DNA of 34,996 nucleotides, taken from assembly GCA_002689925.1 (NCBI GenBank), contig NZIO01000059.1, positions 7,448 through 42,443 of the forward strand. The letters are read 5' to 3'. Below, piece by piece: positions 8,312 to 17,467 of this stretch; position 1 is the first letter of the stretch, and every line of letters begins with the position of its first letter. This stretch comes from Candidatus Pelagibacter sp. GTDB lineage: Bacteria; Pseudomonadota; Alphaproteobacteria; Pelagibacterales; Pelagibacteraceae. Below the pieces are notes generated by a model. That model made no database searches, was not told the origin of the DNA, and worked only from the letters and a program-made list of their open reading frames with translations. The position numbers and the translations under genes were made by a program.

Positions 8312-9091
8312 TTATATTAAATCTTTACCAGCTGATAAATACATACAGCTTTCACAATGATTATTTATTTTAGGTACAATTGGAGATTCTAAAGTTTTTT
8401 TCATTTCAAGAATTTTACCATCTACCCATGTAGTATTAGTTTCATATGGTACTAATGTTGTTGTAAAATTCAATTTACCATTGAAGTTTTCATAATTTTT
8501 TTCACCATTACAAACATAAAAGTAAGCAGTATTAGATACTTTAAAATTCATTTTTCTTAAAATATGCACGTAAATATCCATCTGAATTTTGTATGCCTGA
8601 TGATAAGGGTTGTTTAAATATTTGTTAATTTCGACAGGAGCGTTATTAGATTGAGCCTTATAATCTACAACTACTAGCTCTTCTTTTTTAGGATCAAACC
8701 ATATATCATCAACTCCACCATGGATTTCTAAATTAGTATTTGTGTCTAAAAAAGAAATACCACCTCTCAGCGCGTCCCTCCAATAATTTATTTGATCATG
8801 TTGAAATGGAATAAGATTTAAATTATTTTGCTTAATAAAAGGATGGATTTTTTGTTTTTTTCTAAATTCATCAAATTCTTTTTTTAATAAAGAGTCAACG
8901 GCTGAGTTCAGAGCCCATCCTGGCATGCTTGGGTCTTTTAATCCTTTAACCCTATCTAGATAAAAACATCTTTTACATTCTAAAAAATTACTAAATTTTG
9001 ATCTACTAATTCTGAATACAGAGCTAGTCCCCCTTTCATAAATACTATTTTTTCGAGTTCTAAGTGGGTTTACCACCTTAGGATCTCTCAT
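8312..9091 (-). CDS. PD-(D/E)XK nuclease-fold protein with Fe-S type cysteines
   Basis: A 259-residue RecB/Cas4-like nuclease-superfamily protein. The fold signature is visible: Asp128 in GGVDDIWF, then DYK at 143-145, and a QxxxY pair (Gln170, Tyr174). Two cysteines near the N-terminus (Cys39 and Cys42, ECKRC) and two near the C-terminus (Cys246 and Cys249, CESC) are placed as in Fe-S nucleases of the Cas4/AddB type, so a 4Fe-4S cluster is likely. No helicase domain is attached. It is the last gene of the lipid A operon, one base after the acyltransferase stop; no other DNA-processing gene is nearby. The biological substrate is unknown. Confidence 0.83.
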   Translation of the reverse strand: MRDPKVVNPLRTRKNSIYERGTSSVFRISRSKFSNFLECKRCFYLDRVKGLKDPSMPGWALNSAVDSLLKKEFDEFRKKQKIHPFIKQNNLNLIPFQHDQINYWRDALRGGISFLDTNTNLEIHGGVDDIWFDPKKEELVVVDYKAQSNNAPVEINKYLNNPYHQAYKIQMDIYVHILRKMNFKVSNTAYFYVCNGEKNYENFNGKLNFTTTLVPYETNTTWVDGKILEMKKTLESPIVPKINNHCESCMYLSAGKDLI

Positions 9092-9092
9092 A

Positions 9093-9971
9093 TTACTTCC
9101 ATCTATTGTGTGACCAAATCCATTGATTTGGATTCTTTTTAATCATTTCTTCTAGGATAAGATTAACTTTATGAGTAGTGCTTTTTATATCGTTTTGATA
9201 GTTTTCAGTTTTATTAGCATCAAAGGGAGCTTGAATTGTCATTTCAAAATTGAGTTGAGAAATTCTTTCAAAAAAGATTGGTACAATTTTACATCCGAAT
9301 TTTCTAGCTATTTGTGCAGGAATAGTTGTTGTGCTAGCTAATTTATTAAAAAATAAAACTTTCTCTCCCTCAGTAACGCTTTGATCGACCATTAAAGCAA
9401 TACTGTGTCCATTCTTAAATTTTTTTAAAATTTCTCTAGTTCCAGATCTTCCTTTTGGAATTTGGTTAGCACAAATATATTTGATTCTTAAATATTCCAT
9501 TAATGGGTTTAAAAAAATGTTATTTAATGGACGGTATAAAGCGGCTAAGTTAATATTAAATTTATCTAGTTCCATAGCCATAAGTTCGAAATTAGAGAAG
9601 TGACCAGAAAAAAAAACAACTGGTTTTTTAGATTCTTTTATCTCTTGCAAATATCTAGAACCAATAATTTTAACATAACTGTTATTTCCTAGACTTTTTC
9701 TAAACTTTTTTAAATGTATATATTCTCCCAAAATTTTACCATAATTAATCCACATATTTTCAATAATTGTTTTTTCTTGATTTGCAGAAAGATTATTATT
9801 AAATGCAATATTCAAATTTTTTTGTATTATTGATTTAGGCCTAAATATTGGACCAATAACTTTCCCAATTAACCCACCACAAATAGAAGCTAGTTTTAAT
9901 CCAATTATTTTAAAAAAAGAAAGTAAAGAAACAACAACTAAAAATTCAAAAAAATATCTTATTATTTTCAT
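9093..9971 (-). CDS. Lipid A biosynthesis lauroyl/myristoyl-type acyltransferase (LpxL/HtrB family)
   Basis: Inner-membrane acyltransferase adding a secondary fatty acid to the lipid A precursor. The 292 residues include an N-terminal membrane anchor (about 5-35) and the H-x4-E catalytic motif GHFSNFE (His124, Glu129). A second family block, DQSVTEGEKVLFF, lies near residue 196. The start overlaps the lpxK stop by four bases (ATGA). Within the Kdo2-lipid A operon this is most likely the LpxL-type late acyltransferase, although LpxM-type or a more general BatA-like role cannot be excluded from sequence. Confidence 0.9.
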   Translation of the reverse strand: MKIIRYFFEFLVVVSLLSFFKIIGLKLASICGGLIGKVIGPIFRPKSIIQKNLNIAFNNNLSANQEKTIIENMWINYGKILGEYIHLKKFRKSLGNNSYVKIIGSRYLQEIKESKKPVVFFSGHFSNFELMAMELDKFNINLAALYRPLNNIFLNPLMEYLRIKYICANQIPKGRSGTREILKKFKNGHSIALMVDQSVTEGEKVLFFNKLASTTTIPAQIARKFGCKIVPIFFERISQLNFEMTIQAPFDANKTENYQNDIKSTTHKVNLILEEMIKKNPNQWIWSHNRWK

Positions 9972-10894
9972 ATTAATAGTTTTATTTGATCTAAAAGGTT
10001 ATCTTTATTTTTAATTTCAACTTTAACTTTTAAAAAATTTATATCATTTTTTTCATTTATTCCCAATCTCATGTAATCTTTTTCTGTAGTTAGAAGAATT
10101 GCTTCATTTTTTTGAGCCATTTCAGATAAATTTTTTAAATCATTAGATTTATATTTATAATGATCAGAGAACTCCAAACAATTAATAATATTTAAATTTT
10201 TTTCTTTTAACAGTTTGAAGAAATTCTGTGGATTTCCAATACCAGCAAATGCAATAATTTTTTTATTTTTAAAATTATTTAAATTTATTGGTTCATAACT
10301 TGAATAATAAATATTTATATTTTCATTAATTTTTTTTATTTGATTCTCAAAAAAAATATTTTCTTTTCCATTAATAATAACACACTGGGCTCTTTGGAGT
10401 GATTTTAAACTTTCTCTTAATGGGCCAGATGGAATAATCATACTATTTCCAACAAGCTGATTTTCATTAAAACATACTATTGAAAAATCTTTATTGATGG
10501 AAAAATCTTGAAACCCATCATCTAGAACTACAACATCATGACCATTCTTTGTCGCATCCTCAATAGCAAAATACCTTTTTTTGTTTTCAAAAACTTTTCC
10601 AATTTGACTTAGTAAATTTTTTTCATCATCAAATTGAGTATATTTTTTTTTTATAAATGCTGGATTTTTATTGATTTTTTTTAAAAGTGAGAAAATTTCT
10701 ATACAAGTTGGTGTTTTCCCTGTTCCACCTAAATAAATATTTCCAACACAAATTATTTTAATAGAAAGTTTTTTTTTAAAAGTAAGGTTTTTTTTAATTA
10801 AAAATATTATTTGATAAATTAATGAAATTGGTAATAGTAAAATTGATAAAATTGAAAGTTTTTTATCCCAAAATTTAGGTTTGATTAATTGCAT
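9968..10894 (-). CDS. lpxK: Tetraacyldisaccharide 4'-kinase
   Basis: Phosphorylates the 4' position of the tetraacyldisaccharide-1-phosphate to give lipid IVA at the inner membrane. The 308-residue protein has an N-terminal membrane-associated helix. Its unusual P-loop GGTGKTP is at residues 56-62, preceded by VGNIYLG, and a LDDGFQD segment and a TTEKD segment follow, all family features. It lies 8 bases downstream of waaA and overlaps the acyltransferase gene, so substrate order and gene order agree. Confidence 0.95.
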   Translation of the reverse strand: MQLIKPKFWDKKLSILSILLLPISLIYQIIFLIKKNLTFKKKLSIKIICVGNIYLGGTGKTPTCIEIFSLLKKINKNPAFIKKKYTQFDDEKNLLSQIGKVFENKKRYFAIEDATKNGHDVVVLDDGFQDFSINKDFSIVCFNENQLVGNSMIIPSGPLRESLKSLQRAQCVIINGKENIFFENQIKKINENINIYYSSYEPINLNNFKNKKIIAFAGIGNPQNFFKLLKEKNLNIINCLEFSDHYKYKSNDLKNLSEMAQKNEAILLTTEKDYMRLGINEKNDINFLKVKVEIKNKDNLLDQIKLLI

Positions 10895-10902
10895 CTTTAT
10901 AT

Positions 10903-12156
10903 TTAAAAATATCTTTTAATTTCACTTAATATCTCATTAGAAATTTTATCTCCAAAGGCTATAATTTTACTAGAATATTCTATCATATCATTTTTTTGTT
11001 TTTCTAAATCTTGAGTTAAACAATCTTTTAAATCATTTACTTTTTCAATTTCTTTAGCACAACCTAAACTTTTAAGATGTTCATAAATTTCTTTAAAGTT
11101 ATTAATATAGGGACCATGATAAATCATGCAATTATTTCTTGATGGCTCTAAGGGATTTTGTCCTCCGTGGGGAATAATTGATCCGCCTAAAAAGACAGAA
11201 TTTGATAACTGAAAGTATTTATTAGTTTCACCATAAGTATTAACTAAAATAATATCTAAATTTTCATTAGTATTTGTTAATTGATTTACAACTTTAACTT
11301 TAAGATTAAGTTTTTTTATTTCATTATATATTTTTTCAATCCTATCAACATGTCTTGGAATTATAATAACTAAAATATTATTAAATCTTTTTTTAAGCTC
11401 TAAATGTACTTTTGCACAAAATATTTCTTCTTTTTCATGGGTGCTACTAGCACACCACATTATTTTATTTTTTGTGTTAATTGTTAGTCTTTCATCAAAA
11501 GTGTTTTCTGGTTTATCCTTTAAATTACAAAATTTTATATTCCCAAAATTTTTAATATTTTTTGCACCTAATTTTTTAAGATAGTTAGAAGTTTCAGAAT
11601 TTTGAGATAAACAAAGATCAAAACAGTTAAATATATTTTTAGAAGCATTTTTAAAAAAATTCCATCTATTAAAAGTTTTTAAAGTTATTCTTGCGTTTAA
11701 TAATATTATAGGAATATTTCTTTTTTTTATATTTAAGATAGTGTTTGGCCAAATTTCAGATTCAACAAAAATTGATAAATTGGGCTTCCAATTATCTAAA
11801 AATTTATTAATTATTATAGGTATATCTAAAGGAAAAAATTGGTGTATAATTTTTTTTTGATTTCCCATTTTATTCAAAAATACTTTTGAAGAACTTAATG
11901 TAACAGTTGTAACTAAAATTTTTGTTACTTTTTCACTATTAATTAAATTTTCTATTATTGGTAAAATGCTTTGAACTTCACCAACACTTGATGCATGAAA
12001 CCAAATTAACAAGCCTTCATCTCTTTTTAAATTAATTATGGATAATTTTTCCTTATATCTTATTGGATCTTCTTTGTTTGTTAAACTTCTATATTTAAGA
12101 AAAATGGGAGCTAATGGTAAAAAAAAAAATGATAATAATTTATAAAAATATAACAT
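10903..12156 (-). CDS. waaA: 3-deoxy-D-manno-octulosonic acid (Kdo) transferase
   Basis: Membrane-anchored glycosyltransferase (GT30) that attaches Kdo from CMP-Kdo to lipid IVA. It is 417 residues long with an N-terminal hydrophobic anchor (about 1-20). The catalytic-base motif HASSVGE is at 54-60 (Glu60), and the nucleotide-sugar binding stretch GGSIIPHGGQNPLEP is in the C-terminal half. The start overlaps the stop of the msbA-like gene (ATGA). Whether it adds one or two Kdo residues cannot be read from the sequence. Confidence 0.95.
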   Translation of the reverse strand: MLYFYKLLSFFFLPLAPIFLKYRSLTNKEDPIRYKEKLSIINLKRDEGLLIWFHASSVGEVQSILPIIENLINSEKVTKILVTTVTLSSSKVFLNKMGNQKKIIHQFFPLDIPIIINKFLDNWKPNLSIFVESEIWPNTILNIKKRNIPIILLNARITLKTFNRWNFFKNASKNIFNCFDLCLSQNSETSNYLKKLGAKNIKNFGNIKFCNLKDKPENTFDERLTINTKNKIMWCASSTHEKEEIFCAKVHLELKKRFNNILVIIIPRHVDRIEKIYNEIKKLNLKVKVVNQLTNTNENLDIILVNTYGETNKYFQLSNSVFLGGSIIPHGGQNPLEPSRNNCMIYHGPYINNFKEIYEHLKSLGCAKEIEKVNDLKDCLTQDLEKQKNDMIEYSSKIIAFGDKISNEILSEIKRYF

Positions 12157-13895
12157 CAGGCCATTTCAATTTGTTTTTCATAAAGATTTTTATATATATC
12201 TGATTTTTTTAATAACTCATTATGTTCACCTGAATCAATAATTTCACCATTATTTAACACAAATATCTTTTTTGCTTTTTTTATTGTGGAAAGGCGGTGA
12301 GCTATAACTATTGTTGTCCTATCTCTTGTTAAATTTACTATTGCGCTTTGAACTTGGCTTTCTGACTCGGCGTCAAGCGAAGACGTTGCTTCGTCTAAAA
12401 GAATTATAGGACAATCTTTTAATAGTGCTCTAGCAATTGAAATTCTTTGTTTTTGACCACCTGATAATTTGAAGCCGTTTTCACCAACTAATGTTTCATA
12501 TTTTTCAGGTAATTTTTCAATAAATTCATTTGCAGCAGCAAATTTTGCTGCTTTCATAATTTCTTCTTTTGAGGCCTTTAAATTCCCATAAGCAATATTA
12601 GAATAAATTGTATCATCAAAAATCACTACATCTTGACTGACTATTGATATGTTTTTTCTTAATGAGTAAATAGAAACATCATTTATAGCTTGATCATCTA
12701 TTAAAATATTTCCTTTTTCTGCATCATAAAATCTAGGTATCAAGTTAAATATTGTGCTTTTTCCAGAACCACTATGACCAACTAACGCAACAAAAGAGCC
12801 ACCATCAATTTCCATATTGATATTTTTAATAGCCCTATCACTACTTTCAGGGTAAGAAAAATAAACTTTATTTAATTTAACAGAAGCTTTTTTGATTTCT
12901 AATTCTTTACAATCTTTTTTATCTTTTACAAAAATTTCGTTATCAATTACCTGAAAAATTCTTTTTACACCTGCTAATCCTTGGCTGATACCTATATGAA
13001 TCTGTCCTAATGATTTTACTGGCTGATAAGCTAACATCATTGCAGCTAAAAATGAAAAAAATTTATTTATATCTAACTGTTCGTTTATAACCATATATCC
13101 TGAAAGAAAAATAAAACCTCCAACTATAAAACCTGTAATAACCTCCATTATTGGAGTTGATCTCATGGCTGCTAGATGCATCTTTTTCATCTTTTCAATA
13201 AAAGTTGTGCTACTTTTTTTTGCTCTTTCTAACTCAAATTTTTCTTGTTGATATATCTTTGTTAATCTTGAGCCTTTAATTAACTCAGAAATAAAAGTTG
13301 ATAAATCTGCTGTGCTTACTTGAACACCATGGGTTGCTTTAGACACTCTTTTGCCAATTGATCTAGCAACAAATATTGCAAAAGGCATTATTAGTAAAGC
13401 ATATATCGCTAATAACGCATTTTGATAAAACATCAAACCAACCAAACATAACAAAGTTAAAGAGTCTTTCATTATTCTAAGAAGTGACTCACTTACTAGG
13501 TTTGTTATTAAACCTGCGTCTGCCAAAAAATTTGATATAAATCTTCCACTATGTTTACTTTCTAAATGATAAACATCTGCTTTTAAGATGCTATTACTCA
13601 TTTCTTGTTGTAAATCATTTCTGACATCTAGACCTACTTTTATTGTTATAGAGCGAGCAAAATATAAAGATAAGCCTTTTGCTGTAAACGCACAAATTAC
13701 ACCAACTGGAATAATCATCAACATTTCTAAATTTTTATCTAAAAATATTTTTTTTATCGCTGGGTCAAGTATCCATGCTGTTGCTGAAGTACTCACTGCA
13801 ACAACCACTGAAAATATAGCAGCTAAAACAAGTTTCCTAAAATATTTTTTAACGTTATCTTTTAATAATCTTTTAAAAGCTTCTTTATTTGTCAT
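12156..13895 (-). CDS. msbA: MsbA-type lipid A exporter ABC transporter (fused permease-ATPase)
   Basis: Half-transporter that flips lipid A or another lipid across the inner membrane, acting as a homodimer. It is 579 residues long: a transmembrane domain of about six helices (roughly 20-310), then an ATPase domain. The ATPase domain has Walker A GHSGSGKST (373-381), Q-loop near 421, signature LSGGQ (477-481), Walker B IILLDEA (497-503, catalytic Glu502) and an H-loop in IAHRLST. Its place between ubiA and waaA-lpxK makes lipid A the likely cargo. General lipid or peptide export is an alternative because the family is broad. Confidence 0.92.
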   Translation of the reverse strand: MTNKEAFKRLLKDNVKKYFRKLVLAAIFSVVVAVSTSATAWILDPAIKKIFLDKNLEMLMIIPVGVICAFTAKGLSLYFARSITIKVGLDVRNDLQQEMSNSILKADVYHLESKHSGRFISNFLADAGLITNLVSESLLRIMKDSLTLLCLVGLMFYQNALLAIYALLIMPFAIFVARSIGKRVSKATHGVQVSTADLSTFISELIKGSRLTKIYQQEKFELERAKKSSTTFIEKMKKMHLAAMRSTPIMEVITGFIVGGFIFLSGYMVINEQLDINKFFSFLAAMMLAYQPVKSLGQIHIGISQGLAGVKRIFQVIDNEIFVKDKKDCKELEIKKASVKLNKVYFSYPESSDRAIKNINMEIDGGSFVALVGHSGSGKSTIFNLIPRFYDAEKGNILIDDQAINDVSIYSLRKNISIVSQDVVIFDDTIYSNIAYGNLKASKEEIMKAAKFAAANEFIEKLPEKYETLVGENGFKLSGGQKQRISIARALLKDCPIILLDEATSSLDAESESQVQSAIVNLTRDRTTIVIAHRLSTIKKAKKIFVLNNGEIIDSGEHNELLKKSDIYKNLYEKQIEMA

Positions 13896-13896
13896 T

Positions 13897-14766
13897 TTAT
13901 AATTTAGAAAAATTTAATGTTAAAATATTTAAAAAAATTAAAAAGCCCATATAATTGTTACTTTTAAAGGCTCTTAAACAGGATTGAGGATTTTTATCGT
14001 TGAATATTTTAATTTGATAAAAAAATTGAATTACAATAATTGACATAGTTAAAATAAATAAATAATTAAAGTTCATTTTAATACCAAGAGTTAATAATAA
14101 TAAAAAACAAATTATGTAACATATACTTACAAACATTTTTATTTTTTTCTTAAATTTAATAGATGTGGATTTGACACCAATAATTTCATCATCCTTTATA
14201 TCTTGTAATCCATATATAGTGTCGTAGCCTAGTGTCCAAAATATGGCTGATGCATAGAGAATAAAAGGCTTAATATCAAATGAATTAGTTACAGAAATCC
14301 ATGCCATTATAATTCCCCAGTTAAAAGTTAAACCTAGAAACATTTGAGGCCAATATGTAATTCTTTTCATAAAAGGATATGAAAAAGCAAAAAACATTGA
14401 AAATATTCCTAAACAAATTGTTAGATAGTTAAATTGTATTAAAATTATAAAAGCTAAAATACATAAAACCACGGTATAAATCACCGCTTCAGAAATTGAA
14501 ATCTTCCCTGATGGTATTGGCCTTGATTGTGTTCTAAAAACTTTTTTATCGAAGTTTTTATCCACAATATCATTTACAATACAACCTGCACTTCTCATTA
14601 AAACTGATCCAAGAAAAAAGAGAATACAAAAATATAAGTATGATAGAAGATCTTCTTCTAAATTTGATGCTAAAGTTAGACCCCATAAGCAAGGCCAAAA
14701 TAAAAGCATATAACCAATAGGTTTATTTAATCTTGTGAGTTGAATAAATATTTTAATTTTTTCCAT
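13897..14766 (-). CDS. ubiA: 4-hydroxybenzoate polyprenyltransferase
   Basis: Inner-membrane prenyltransferase that attaches the polyprenyl tail to 4-hydroxybenzoate in ubiquinone synthesis. From the chosen ATG it has 289 residues, with about eight or nine hydrophobic segments. The first Asp-rich motif is NDIVDKNFD (65-73) and a second is DTIYGLQDIKDD. An ATG 14 codons further upstream is possible, but the family normally begins close to the chosen Met. The chosen start has a weak purine-rich AAGAAT upstream, and it leaves 53 bases for divergent promoters facing the DUF2721 gene. The stop lies 1 base before the msbA-like start. Confidence 0.94.
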   Translation of the reverse strand: MEKIKIFIQLTRLNKPIGYMLLFWPCLWGLTLASNLEEDLLSYLYFCILFFLGSVLMRSAGCIVNDIVDKNFDKKVFRTQSRPIPSGKISISEAVIYTVVLCILAFIILIQFNYLTICLGIFSMFFAFSYPFMKRITYWPQMFLGLTFNWGIIMAWISVTNSFDIKPFILYASAIFWTLGYDTIYGLQDIKDDEIIGVKSTSIKFKKKIKMFVSICYIICFLLLLTLGIKMNFNYLFILTMSIIVIQFFYQIKIFNDKNPQSCLRAFKSNNYMGFLIFLNILTLNFSKL

Positions 14767-14819
14767 CGAATTATTCTTGTAAATATCAAACAGTATCCTC
14801 ATAATCAAATCGATTCGTT

Positions 14820-15221
14820 ATGAATATAGATTATACAGTTACAGCTTTAATGTTTCCTGCAATTCCACTTTTAATGAGCGTTTATAGTAATCGATTTCAT
14901 ACTCTTAGCAGTCTTATAAGAAAGCTTCACGATGAGCATATTTTCGAAAAACATATTCCACCTGAATGGAAGAATCAGTTATTGAATCTTCATGGTAGAG
15001 TCGAATTACTTAAATACACTATTGGGTTTGCTAGTTTTGGGTTTTTATTCAATATGTTAACAGTTTTCACACTTTATTTTAATAGAATTTTTGAGGCCAG
15101 ATTATTGTTTGGTACATGTTGTTTATTAATGATTGTTTCAATAATATTTTTTATCAGAGAAATACAACTATCAACAAAAGCTTTAAAGTTTCATTTATCT
15201 GATATGGAAATAGACTTATAA
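14820..15221 (+). CDS. DUF2721 family membrane protein
   Basis: A 133-residue membrane protein of unknown function. An N-terminal hydrophobic stretch (TALMFPAIPLLMSVYSNRF) is followed by a conserved SLIRKLHDEH segment. Two membrane helices (about 65-90 and 95-112) come after a loop with WKNQLLNLHGRVELLK, giving the overall pattern of DUF2721. It stands alone between divergent ubiA and the convergent quinone oxidoreductase gene, 8 bases from the latter. The context gives no functional hint. Confidence 0.85.
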   Translation: MNIDYTVTALMFPAIPLLMSVYSNRFHTLSSLIRKLHDEHIFEKHIPPEWKNQLLNLHGRVELLKYTIGFASFGFLFNMLTVFTLYFNRIFEARLLFGTCCLLMIVSIIFFIREIQLSTKALKFHLSDMEIDL

Positions 15222-15229
15222 GCCACCAA

Positions 15230-16204
15230 CTAAGGAATAAGAATTGCTGGACCAATTATTTTTCTAGACTCTAGATCTTTATGTGCTTGAATAACATTTT
15301 CTAAATCGTATTTTTTAAATATTTCTATTTTTACTTTTCCATAATTTAATTGGTTAAATAGTTCACTTGAAGCTTCAAGTAATTCTGCATCAGTTGACAA
15401 ATAATGACCCATGGACGGTCTAGTAAAAAATAATCCTTTTGGCTGAATTTGTTTTGTAACGTTAATTTCTTTTAAAGGACCTGATGCATTTCCAAAAGAA
15501 ACCATAGTTCCTCTTATTTTTAAACAATCCAAAGAACCTTCAAATGTTTTCTCTCCAACACCATCATAAACTACTGGAACGCCTTCTCCATTAGTATACT
15601 CCAAAACTTTTTCTTTAAAATTATCTTTAGAGTAATTAATTACTAAATCACAACCATTTTTTTTTGCTATACTTACTTTTTCTTCAGACCCAACTGTTCC
15701 TATTACTTTGCACCCAATACTTTTTGCCCATTGACAAAAAATTTGTCCAACCCCACCTGCTGCAGCATGAAATAATATTACTTCATTAGCACTAACTTTA
15801 TATGTTTTATTTAGTAAATAAAATGCAGTTAACCCTTTAGTCATAATGGTTGCTGCAACTTCTAAATTAATTTCTGGAGGAAGTTTTATAACTTTATTGC
15901 AAGGCAATAGTCTTTCTTTTGCATATGCTCCAATTGGTAGTGAAGCGTAAGCAACATTGTCACCAATTGATAAGTTTGATACTTTTGATCCTATCTCTTT
16001 TATTACACCTGACGCTTCTAAACCTATTCCCGAAGGTAGTTTAAGAGGATACAAGCCAGATCTATGATAGGTGTCAATAAAATTAAGGCCAATTGCTTTG
16101 TTTTCAACTAAAACTTCATTAGGCGCTGGTTTTCCAATTTCAATATTTTTCAATTGTAAAACTTCAGGACCGCCATGTTTTTCAATCATTATAATTTTTG
16201 TCAT
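15230..16204 (-). CDS. NADPH:quinone oxidoreductase, zeta-crystallin type (MDR family)
   Basis: Zinc-free medium-chain dehydrogenase/reductase that reduces quinones or similar electrophiles with NADPH. It has 324 residues, close to E. coli Qor. The Rossmann fingerprint AAAGGVG is at 147-153 after a catalytic domain beginning GGPEVLQ. Conserved NFIDTYHRSGLYP and GLEASGV segments match QorA-like proteins, and the structural zinc cysteines of alcohol dehydrogenases are absent. Its ATG overlaps the pirin stop (ATGA), making it the last gene of the CDGSH-DoxX-pirin-qor unit, which suggests a role in redox or electrophile stress. Confidence 0.92.
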   Translation of the reverse strand: MTKIIMIEKHGGPEVLQLKNIEIGKPAPNEVLVENKAIGLNFIDTYHRSGLYPLKLPSGIGLEASGVIKEIGSKVSNLSIGDNVAYASLPIGAYAKERLLPCNKVIKLPPEINLEVAATIMTKGLTAFYLLNKTYKVSANEVILFHAAAGGVGQIFCQWAKSIGCKVIGTVGSEEKVSIAKKNGCDLVINYSKDNFKEKVLEYTNGEGVPVVYDGVGEKTFEGSLDCLKIRGTMVSFGNASGPLKEINVTKQIQPKGLFFTRPSMGHYLSTDAELLEASSELFNQLNYGKVKIEIFKKYDLENVIQAHKDLESRKIIGPAILIP

Positions 16205-17043
16205 TTTTTTACAAAATTCCCACTATGATAATCTTCAACTGCTTTTAATATTTCTTCTTTAGTGTTCATAACAAAAGGACCACCCCTAGCTATTATTTCA
16301 CCAATTGGTTTTCCAGATATTAGTAGAAATTTTGCTTTAGTCAAACCAGAAACTTCAAGTTTTCTACCCTTAGTTAATATTATTAATTTTGAATTTTTGG
16401 CCTGTTTGTGATTTTCTTCTCCTACTTTAATTTCTCCTTCAATCAAATAAATTAAAGAATTATGTGTTGGAGAAAGTTCAAAATTAAATTTTTTACCTTT
16501 TTCAATTTCAACATCAAAATATACAGGACTAATATTGTGATTTTTTACTGGGCCTTCTTTACCTTTAAATTTTCCTGCAATTATATTTATTTTTTTTTCA
16601 TCATCTTTGTAAACTTGCATTTTTTTTGCATCAATGTAGATGTATTCTGGTTGATTCATCTTTAATTTAGCAGGCATGTTTATCCATAATTGAAACCCAT
16701 GAAGTTTCCCTTCTGTCATTGCGGGCATTTCAGAGTGAATTATTCCACTGCCAGTCTTCATCCACTGAACATCTCCTGCGGACATCTTTCCTTTAGCACC
16801 TGTGCTATCCTCATGCTCGAATTCACCACTCAGCATATATGTAACTGTTTCAATTCCTCTATGTGGATGAGGAGGAAAACCTCCTATATAATCATCTTTA
16901 TTTTCAGAGCCAAACTCATCAAGCATTAAAAAAGGGTCATGATAATCTATAAGATGTGTTCCGATGCTTCTTTTTAATTTAACACCAGCACCATCTGATG
17001 CTGCTATTGGTTCTATAATTTTACTTACTTCAATGTTTTCCAT
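16201..17043 (-). CDS. Pirin family protein
   Basis: Bicupin, 280 residues. The metal site known from pirins is intact: His59 and His61 (HPHRGIETV), His103 and Glu105 (HSEMP). Bacterial pirins of this type can act as quercetin dioxygenases or redox-responsive partners of other enzymes, but the substrate here is not evident. A C-terminal cupin half runs from about 150 to 250. It is 5 bases downstream of the DoxX gene and overlaps qor, with a purine-rich ribosome site (AAAGGAAA) about 13 bases upstream of the start. Grouping with quinone reductase and Fe-S genes supports a redox-stress function. Confidence 0.92.
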   Translation of the reverse strand: MENIEVSKIIEPIAASDGAGVKLKRSIGTHLIDYHDPFLMLDEFGSENKDDYIGGFPPHPHRGIETVTYMLSGEFEHEDSTGAKGKMSAGDVQWMKTGSGIIHSEMPAMTEGKLHGFQLWINMPAKLKMNQPEYIYIDAKKMQVYKDDEKKINIIAGKFKGKEGPVKNHNISPVYFDVEIEKGKKFNFELSPTHNSLIYLIEGEIKVGEENHKQAKNSKLIILTKGRKLEVSGLTKAKFLLISGKPIGEIIARGGPFVMNTKEEILKAVEDYHSGNFVKK

Positions 17044-17048
17044 TATAT

Positions 17049-17456
17049 TTATTTGTTTCCTTTAATCAAAAAATATAATCCAATAATAAAAAGAAATATT
17101 TGCTCACTAGTAAATAATTTAGTTGTGATAAACCAATCCCTATGAGCTAAGGCAAATGCACTTGTCATAACAATCACAATTGTAAGTGAGCTTACTCTTG
17201 TTATTAGATTGCCCATAGGACCTTTTATAAAACCACCAATAATCAAAAATAAACCAGCACCTAGTTCTGATAAAGCTATCAAAGAAGAAAGAAAAGGAGA
17301 AAAGCCAAAGTATTTTATTAAAGCTTCTGGGGGTAATGGAAATTTGCTAAAGCCATGAATGCTAAAAGCAACACCTAACCCAATTCTTATTAACCATGAT
17401 GATAGAAAATGTATATTTAAGAAAATTTTATTAATTTGACTATCTAATTTTTTCAT
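17049..17456 (-). CDS. DoxX family membrane protein
   Basis: A 135-residue membrane protein with about four hydrophobic segments, starting near residues 17-37 (LIRIGLGVAFSIHGFSKF). The segments RIGLGVAFSIHG, ELGAGLFLIIGG and AFALAHRDW match the DoxX family. DoxX proteins are poorly characterised and have been linked to thiosulfate-quinone reduction and to oxidative-stress membrane complexes. The gene sits between the CDGSH and pirin genes with gaps of 11 and 5 bases, and has a good ribosome site (AAAGGG) just upstream. Confidence 0.88.
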   Translation of the reverse strand: MKKLDSQINKIFLNIHFLSSWLIRIGLGVAFSIHGFSKFPLPPEALIKYFGFSPFLSSLIALSELGAGLFLIIGGFIKGPMGNLITRVSSLTIVIVMTSAFALAHRDWFITTKLFTSEQIFLFIIGLYFLIKGNK

Positions 17457-17467
17457 ATTTCCCTTTT

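Noticed and set aside
14767-14808. Upstream ATG of ubiA adding 14 residues
   Set aside because: The extra residues precede the conserved family start, no ribosome site is seen there, and the shorter start leaves room for the divergent promoters.
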